Assembly (NCBI GenBank): GCA_036278735.1 | Contig: DASUKM010000032.1 | Coordinates: 1 to 64,000 of the forward strand | From: DASUKM01 sp036278735 | Lineage (GTDB): Bacteria; Acidobacteriota; Vicinamibacteria; Vicinamibacterales; 2-12-FULL-66-21 | Direction: 5' to 3' | Length of the DNA: 64,000 nucleotides | Part shown: positions 60,195 to 64,000 of the stretch, in pieces | Layout: each line of letters opens with the position of its first letter | Position numbering within the stretch: position 1 is the stretch's first letter | The notes under the pieces: generated by a model | What the model was told of the DNA's origin: nothing | The model's database searches: none | The model's input: only the letters and a program-made list of their open reading frames with translations | Translations under genes and position numbers: made by a program

Positions 60195-60563
60195 ATGACG
60201 TTCCATCGCCAGGCTCTCGGGAAATTCGGCGAAGATCGCGCCGTGCGCGAACTCGAGCGCCGTGGGTACGCAATTCTCGATCGCCGCTACCGCACGCGAC
60301 ATGGCGAAATCGACATCGTGGCGGAGGATCGCGGCACCATCGTCTTCGTCGAGGTCAAGGCGCGGGAGACGGCGGAATTCGGCACCGCCGCGGAGGCGGT
60401 CGTGCCGTGGAAGCAGCGTCGGATTGTCTCGATGGCCGTCGACTATCTGGCCCGCCGCCGCCTCACGAACCGCCCGTGCCGCTTCGACGTCGTCGCCATC
60501 GACGCTGCCGGCTCCGATCACGAGCGCATCGAAGTGATCCCGAACGCGTTTGACGCGGTCTGA
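60195..60563 (+). CDS. YraN family protein (UPF0102)
   Basis: 122 residues from ATG 60195. Endonuclease-like fold motifs of the family are clear: GKFGEDRAVRELERRGYAILDRRYRTRHGEIDIVAED (in part GEDRAVRELERRGY and RTRHGEIDIVA) and FVEVKARETAEFG, with E, D and ExK as the possible metal site. The function is unknown, perhaps nucleic-acid processing. The frame opens at 60174, but ATG 60195 fits family alignments better. Confidence 0.85.
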   Translation: MTFHRQALGKFGEDRAVRELERRGYAILDRRYRTRHGEIDIVAEDRGTIVFVEVKARETAEFGTAAEAVVPWKQRRIVSMAVDYLARRRLTNRPCRFDVVAIDAAGSDHERIEVIPNAFDAV

Positions 60564-60567
60564 TCAT

Positions 60568-60616
60568 CCAGCTGCCAGCTGCCAGCTCCCAGCTCCCAGC
60601 TTCCAACTTCCAGCTG
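60568..60616 (+). repeat. Seven-unit CCAGCT(N) heptamer array
   Basis: Exactly seven 7-base units in register: CCAGCTG, CCAGCTG, CCAGCTC, CCAGCTC, CCAGCTT, CCAACTT, CCAGCTG. It begins 5 bases after the yraN stop and ends 47 bases before the APC permease stop codon (both 3' ends face it). The cleanest of the heptamer arrays in the window. Confidence 0.85.
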
Positions 60617-60662
60617 GAGCGAATGGACTTCGGCGTCGCGTGCATTCGTGAATGATCCAGCT

Positions 60663-62099
60663 TCACGGCCTGACCGGGGCGGAGCGCTTGGATGCGAAGA
60701 TCATGAACCCGACGGCGTTGGCGAGGACGATCACCAGCGAAATCTTGAGCGCGAACGAGAGCCAGCTGGCGACCTGCACGATTGGCAGGATCGACAGGAC
60801 GATGTAGAGCAGCGTCATGAGGAAGCCGGACGCGGCCGCCGCCTTGAGCCACAGGGGGCTTGGAATCGCGGCGATCGGGATCGCGAACATCACGAGATAG
60901 GTGAGCGCGTAGAAGATGCCGGACGCGTTCCACAGCAGTTGAAACGCCTCCTGTTTCCCGACGCCGATCAGCCCCGCGATGCTGAACGCCAGCGTGACCG
61001 CGCCGACGAACACGATCGAGTTCGCCGGCGTGCGATACGTGCCGTGCAGCCTGGTGAACCAGGCGGGCAGCAGGCCGTCCCAGCCGGCGACCATCGGCAG
61101 GCGGGTGTTGCCTGCGAAGCTGACGCTCGCCTGCGCCAGCCGGATGCCGAGCAGCACGACGATCGTGATTGGCGCGACCGCCGATGCCGGGCCGAGCGCG
61201 CTGAAGCCGATGCTGAGCACCTGCGGAATCGGCGCGATGAGATCGATCCGATCGATCGGCACCAGCGCCAGGACGGAGCTGGTGCCGAGGATGAACATGA
61301 CCGCGATGACGGGTGCCGCGATCGCGACGGACCGTGCGATCGTGCGGGCGGGATTCCGGCACTCGCCGGCGTGGATCGCCACGTACTCGAAGCCGCCGAA
61401 CGCCCCGAACCCCATTTTCGCGGCGATGTTCAGGCTGAAGAGCGACACGACGGGCACGGCGGCGGCCAGCGGGTGATAGGCGTGCAGCGTCCCGTGCATC
61501 ACGTTCAGCACCGGCAGCGCCAGCAGCATCCCGAACGTCGTCAGCATCAGGATGCCGCCCGCCTTGTGCACCCATTTCCCGACGCTCAATCCGCGAACGG
61601 TGATCGCGACCAGCCCCGAGAGGATCGCGACGTTCGCGGCGCTGACGAACCACGGGCTTTGCGTCACCCATTGCCCGCGCGGGCCGACGACGTAGGCGAG
61701 GTACTGCGTCACCTGCAGCCCCGTCTCCGACGTGCTCAGGATGGCGAACAGCCAGAGATTCCACGCGACCATGAAGCCCGTGAGGTCGTTGAACCCGAGC
61801 TTCGCCCACTGATAGAGGCCGCCCTCGAGGGGCATCGCGCGATTCAGGTGCGTGACGACGGCGGCTGACGGCAGATAGAAGAGGGACAGGGCGATGAGCC
61901 AGTAGACGATGTGCGCGCGTCCCTGCTCGGCGGCGACCCCGACCCACGGCAGCCCGACGATGAACAGGATCTGGGTGAGGGTGACGTCGGCAAGGCCGAG
62001 GTCCTTCCGCAGGCCGGCGCTGTGGGCTTCGACGGCGGCCTGGGCCGCGGGCTCGCGCGACGTGGGGGCGTCGGCGTCGTCGAAGTCGATGGTGGGCAT
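60663..62099 (-). CDS. APC family amino acid permease
   Basis: 478 residues with about twelve hydrophobic segments. After a soluble N-terminus (DADAPTSREPAAQ), LTQILFIVGLPWVGVAA is the first helix. RAMPLEGGLYQWAKLGFNDLTGFMVAWNLWLF holds the EGGxY-type motif of the APC superfamily, and AAKMGFGAFGGFEYVAIHAGECRNPARTIARS is the conserved loop of the amino-acid/polyamine group (in part FGGFEYVAIHAGECRNPART). It imports or exchanges amino acids across the inner membrane; the substrate is not clear. It is transcribed away from the tRNA genes. Confidence 0.85.
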   Translation of the reverse strand: MPTIDFDDADAPTSREPAAQAAVEAHSAGLRKDLGLADVTLTQILFIVGLPWVGVAAEQGRAHIVYWLIALSLFYLPSAAVVTHLNRAMPLEGGLYQWAKLGFNDLTGFMVAWNLWLFAILSTSETGLQVTQYLAYVVGPRGQWVTQSPWFVSAANVAILSGLVAITVRGLSVGKWVHKAGGILMLTTFGMLLALPVLNVMHGTLHAYHPLAAAVPVVSLFSLNIAAKMGFGAFGGFEYVAIHAGECRNPARTIARSVAIAAPVIAVMFILGTSSVLALVPIDRIDLIAPIPQVLSIGFSALGPASAVAPITIVVLLGIRLAQASVSFAGNTRLPMVAGWDGLLPAWFTRLHGTYRTPANSIVFVGAVTLAFSIAGLIGVGKQEAFQLLWNASGIFYALTYLVMFAIPIAAIPSPLWLKAAAASGFLMTLLYIVLSILPIVQVASWLSFALKISLVIVLANAVGFMIFASKRSAPVRP

Positions 62100-62255
62100 G
62101 GCGGAGGGTCAGGGCAGCGGGGATGCGGCCTGCGGCGCGCGCATGAGGGGGGATGCTAGCATGGACCGTCCGCGCGGCGGCCGGCCCGGCGGTTGATTGC
62201 GCGGTTTCGGGATGTTAGGATGAAGGCCTCGGATCACGCGTGACGCGGCCGGTGA

Positions 62256-62330
62256 GCGGGAATAACTCAGTGGTAGAGTGCGACCTTGCCAAGGTCGAAG
62301 TCGCGGGTTCGAATCCCGTTTCCCGCTCCA
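62256..62330 (+). tRNA. tRNA-Gly (GCC)
   Basis: 75 bases with encoded CCA. The acceptor GCGGGAA (62256-62262) pairs with TTCCCGC before discriminator T and CCA at 62328-62330. D-arm ACTCAGTGGTAGAGT; anticodon stem CGACC/GGTCG with loop TTGCCAA, anticodon GCC at 62288-62290; T-arm with GGTTCGAATCC. A run of six T follows, a likely terminator. Confidence 0.96.
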
Positions 62331-62334
62331 TTTT

Positions 62335-62451
62335 TTGAATCGTCGGGGACCCCTGCACCCCGACTGGCTCACGGCGCTCCGCTCGCACTGACGCTGCTCG
62401 CGCCGCTCCGTTCGCGCTTGAATCGTCGGGGACCCCTGCACTCCGACTGGC
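62335..62451 (+). repeat. 34-base direct repeat between the two tRNA genes
   Basis: The block starting TTGAATCGTCGGGGACCCCT occurs at 62335-62368 and again at 62418-62451, differing at one position. Between and after them are GCTCGC/GCGCT-rich words. The block carries an internal palindrome (CGGGGACCCCTG region). No gene is present in the 221 bases between the tRNAs. Confidence 0.7.
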
Positions 62452-62551
62452 CGACTGCGCGTCGCTGCGCATCCCCCTTGAATCCTTGCCTGCGATCGGC
62501 GCGTCTGGTACGATGCGGTGTTTCGCGCACCGGCCAGCATCGTGTCCGATC

Positions 62552-62625
<74 letters not shown>

Positions 62626-62978
62626 AATTTCCTCAGTAAATTTCCACGCGGTGCATCACGGGCCCGGCCTGCAACCCTTGCCGGTAGCATATCGGTAGCT
62701 TACGGCCCGGGCGGGTTGTGTACGGCCTGCCCGGCGCAGGCGGGGGTGTAGCTGCGGGTCGCGCAGGGCGTCGGCCACAGCCGGGCGGGTGCTAGCCTGC
62801 CCGACCCGGCGTGCGAGCAGCCACGGGCCGGCGGTATGGCCGGGCTGGCGGCTGGATGCGGCGTGCCCTGCTTCACGCGGCGGATTTATTCGCGGAGCGC
62901 GAAGTATTCGCTTGTCGGCTCGATCGAGCGTGACCCACACTGGCGTTCAGCCTTGAGTCGTGACGACTCAAGATGCTT
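62626..62978. other. Gene-free stretch after tRNA-Cys (possible integration border)
   Basis: About 350 bases with no supported gene. It holds a direct repeat AAATTTCC (62626-62633 and 62639-62646) touching the tRNA end, a repeated GGTAGC word (CGGTAGCATATCGGTAGC near 62681-62698), a very GC-rich middle, and the inverted repeat TTGAGTCG-TGA-CGACTCAA at 62953-62971, just before the ribosome site of the next gene. No integrase is recognisable on either strand. Confidence 0.4.
62953..62971. promoter_or_regulatory. Inverted repeat before the frameshifted gene
   Basis: TTGAGTCG (62953-62960), TGA, CGACTCAA (62964-62971), a perfect 8-base inverted repeat ending 7 bases before AAGGAG (62979-62984) and 21 bases before the ATG. 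It could be an operator or a leader hairpin. No function is shown. Confidence 0.35.
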
Positions 62979-62992
62979 AAGGAGTGCAGCTA

Positions 62993-63363
62993 ATGAGTGC
63001 AAACGCCAAGAAGACCGCAGCCACACCCGCCGCCACCACAACGAACACCCCGGCGCCCGCACCTGCCGCGCCGGTTGTCACGCCCGACCTGCTGGCCCGC
63101 CTGCGCGCAGCCGAGAGCCTCGATGCCGCCGCCAAGCTGCTGCAGCCCGACAACCGCCGGCCGAATCCAACCTACACGCTGGTGGAAACCTGCGCGGCGC
63201 CGTTGCCCAAGGCGCGGGGTGCGTGCGTGCGGGTGTACGCGGCCATCGCGCGGCGGCAGGCACGTTCACGGCGAAGGACATTGCGGCCGAACTGCCCGAC
63301 ATCAAGGCTGCTGCGTTCTGGACGCGGCAGCTTGCGAAGAGCGGCCACGTAGCCGAAGTCTAA
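62993..63363 (+). pseudogene. Short unknown gene interrupted by an apparent 1-base frameshift
   Basis: ATG 62993 follows a strong AAGGAG (62979-62984). The first frame reads MSANAKKTAATPAATT, then an Ala/Pro/Thr-rich stretch, TPDLLARLRAAESLDAAAKL and CVRVYAAIA to about 63250. It then becomes Arg-rich and ends at 63352. The neighbouring frame continues naturally with AAGTFTAKDIAAELPDIKAAAFW and TRQLAKSGHVAEV to the stop at 63361-63363. Joining them needs one inserted base near 63246-63255, so the gene is either broken or the base is missing in the sequence. No family is recognised. It is followed by a strong terminator, so the unit looks like a once-complete monocistronic gene. Confidence 0.6.
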
Positions 63364-63388
63364 AGCACGCGCCCGCGCGTTCGGGTTC

Positions 63389-63426
63389 AAAGCCCCGCAC
63401 TGGTTCACTCCGGTGCGGGGCTTTTG
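63389..63426 (+). terminator. Intrinsic terminator after the frameshifted gene
   Basis: Perfect 12-base stem AAAGCCCCGCAC (63389-63400) and GTGCGGGGCTTT (63413-63424) with a 12-base loop, followed by TTGCTTTTG. It is the clearest Rho-independent terminator in the window and could work in both directions because of the A-run on the left. Confidence 0.88.
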
Positions 63427-63536
63427 CTTTTGTGGGTCGCGTAGGTGGCTCGCGGGCGGGCACCCTGCTGCACCCTTGCCCGGCCCGGCGGGCGACGCCC
63501 TGCGGGTCGCCTACGCACCCGCCGTGCAGCGCGCGC

Positions 63537-64000
63537 TTACTTCTGTGGCAGACGCGTCACACCGCGCAAGAAAAGCTTCGGCACCTCACGGCCGGTTGCC
63601 GGCTTCACTTGCAGTCTTTCTTCGCAATCGAACTGATACCGAACGCTTTCGTTTACGGTCCCCGCGAGCACGTCTGGTGCGTCTTCGTGCACTGCACCCT
63701 GCCGCACCTTTCCTTCGACGTCCCGAGCGCGCCAAGTCCTTAAGTCAGTCGAGACTCGAACGAACGTTCCTTCAAACTCCACAGCTTCGGCCTCAAGGTC
63801 TTCGGTCGCTTCGAGGATGGCACTCACAGCTCTCGCAGCTATTGGAGTTATATGGTGCTCCACAAGGTGCCTCGTCGCCGGTTCGGCCCACTTGTAGGTT
63901 ATTGGGACGCTTTGCTTTGCTACGAACTCAAACAGGCGCCGCAAGGCGCTGACCATGTGTCCAGCGTTAGCGCGGAGAATTGGAATCTGCTCGTCAGGCC
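63537..64000 (-). CDS. Unknown protein, 5' part beyond the right edge
   Basis: At least 154 residues. The frame is open through 64000, and the residues before the first ATG (63956) read DEQIPILRANAGHM without break, so the gene probably starts outside the window. The rest is mixed helical (VSALRRLFEFVAKQSVPI, ARAVSAILEATEDLEAEAVEFEG) and then beta-rich (GTFVRVSTDLRTWRARDVEG, NESVRYQFDCEERLQVKP). No family is recognised. G+C is visibly lower than in the rest of the window and codons are less biased, suggesting recent acquisition. The end lies 110 bases from the terminator at 63389. Confidence 0.55.
   Translation of the reverse strand, partial: PDEQIPILRANAGHMVSALRRLFEFVAKQSVPITYKWAEPATRHLVEHHITPIAARAVSAILEATEDLEAEAVEFEGTFVRVSTDLRTWRARDVEGKVRQGAVHEDAPDVLAGTVNESVRYQFDCEERLQVKPATGREVPKLFLRGVTRLPQK

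Noticed and set aside
62836..63363. 175-residue plus-strand ORF starting at 62836 as a complete gene
   Set aside because: Its first half lies in the gene-free region and is antithetical in composition; only its last about 40 residues are sensible, and they fit as the continuation of the gene starting at 62993.

Overview
The window is high-GC DNA (visibly about two-thirds G+C) from a Gram-negative bacterium. An LptE lipoprotein, a PilT retraction ATPase, a class A penicillin-binding protein and an outer-membrane-barrel-like protein all point to two membranes. The mix of an ETF/ETF-QO operon, HrcA/CIRCE heat-shock control, BshC, DUF1844, large PIG-L deacetylases and heptamer-type intergenic repeats is most like Acidobacteriota (Vicinamibacteria-like). 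That placement is an inference from gene content, not a measured phylogeny. Nearly all of the window is densely packed housekeeping sequence, and most long ORFs on the opposite strand are GC-driven shadows.

Layout. 1-9260 (+): etfB-etfA-ETF-QO, a DUF374 acyltransferase, a histone-deacetylase-like amidohydrolase, leuS, lptE and holA. 9352-16895: rpsT and an S4-domain protein (-), a TerB-like protein (+), then a minus-strand run of lytic transglycosylase, alaS, recX, pilT and ilvE. 17110-25005: a secreted, copper-flavoured patch with a heavy-metal-binding-domain protein, a cytochrome c/monooxygenase-like protein and a 1584-residue LamG/Ig/galactose-oxidase-like protein, followed by a Ser/Thr kinase with a C-terminal zinc ribbon. 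25274-29855: rsmE, then (-) a small membrane protein, prmA, dnaJ, grpE and hrcA behind a CIRCE operator. 29943-30063: a nested-palindrome MITE-like element. 30083-35687 (-): TRZ/ATZ amidohydrolase, XdhC-like protein, parvulin lipoprotein, PBP1A. 35789-39921 (+): PIG-L deacetylase and argH. 39955-43682 (-): YncE-like propeller, barrel-like protein, bshC. 43799-53997 (+): PEGA pseudokinase, carA, carB, PfkB kinase, comEC. 54008-54823 (-): mazG. 54935-60563 (+): DUF1844 protein, MBL hydrolase, ribF, a small unknown, cysS, class III aminotransferase, yraN. 60663-62099 (-): APC permease. 62256-62625: tRNA-Gly(GCC) and tRNA-Cys(GCA).

Beyond the tRNA-Cys 3' end the character of the sequence changes. 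There is about 350 bp with no gene, then a short gene that needs a frameshift to read through and ends at a strong intrinsic terminator, and then a lower-GC unknown gene running off the right edge. This looks like the border of something integrated at the tRNA.

Functional themes are electron transfer from acyl-CoA/amino-acid oxidation to quinone (ETF block), translation (leuS, alaS, cysS, rpsT, rsmE, prmA, two tRNAs), protein folding under HrcA/CIRCE control, envelope biogenesis, pyrimidine/arginine precursor supply (carAB, argH) and thiol/cofactor metabolism (bshC, ribF). The least ordinary items are the copper-radical-oxidase-like giant protein and its neighbours, the PEGA pseudokinase whose stop codon overlaps the carA start, several families of intergenic palindromes and heptamer repeats, and the tRNA-Cys border.
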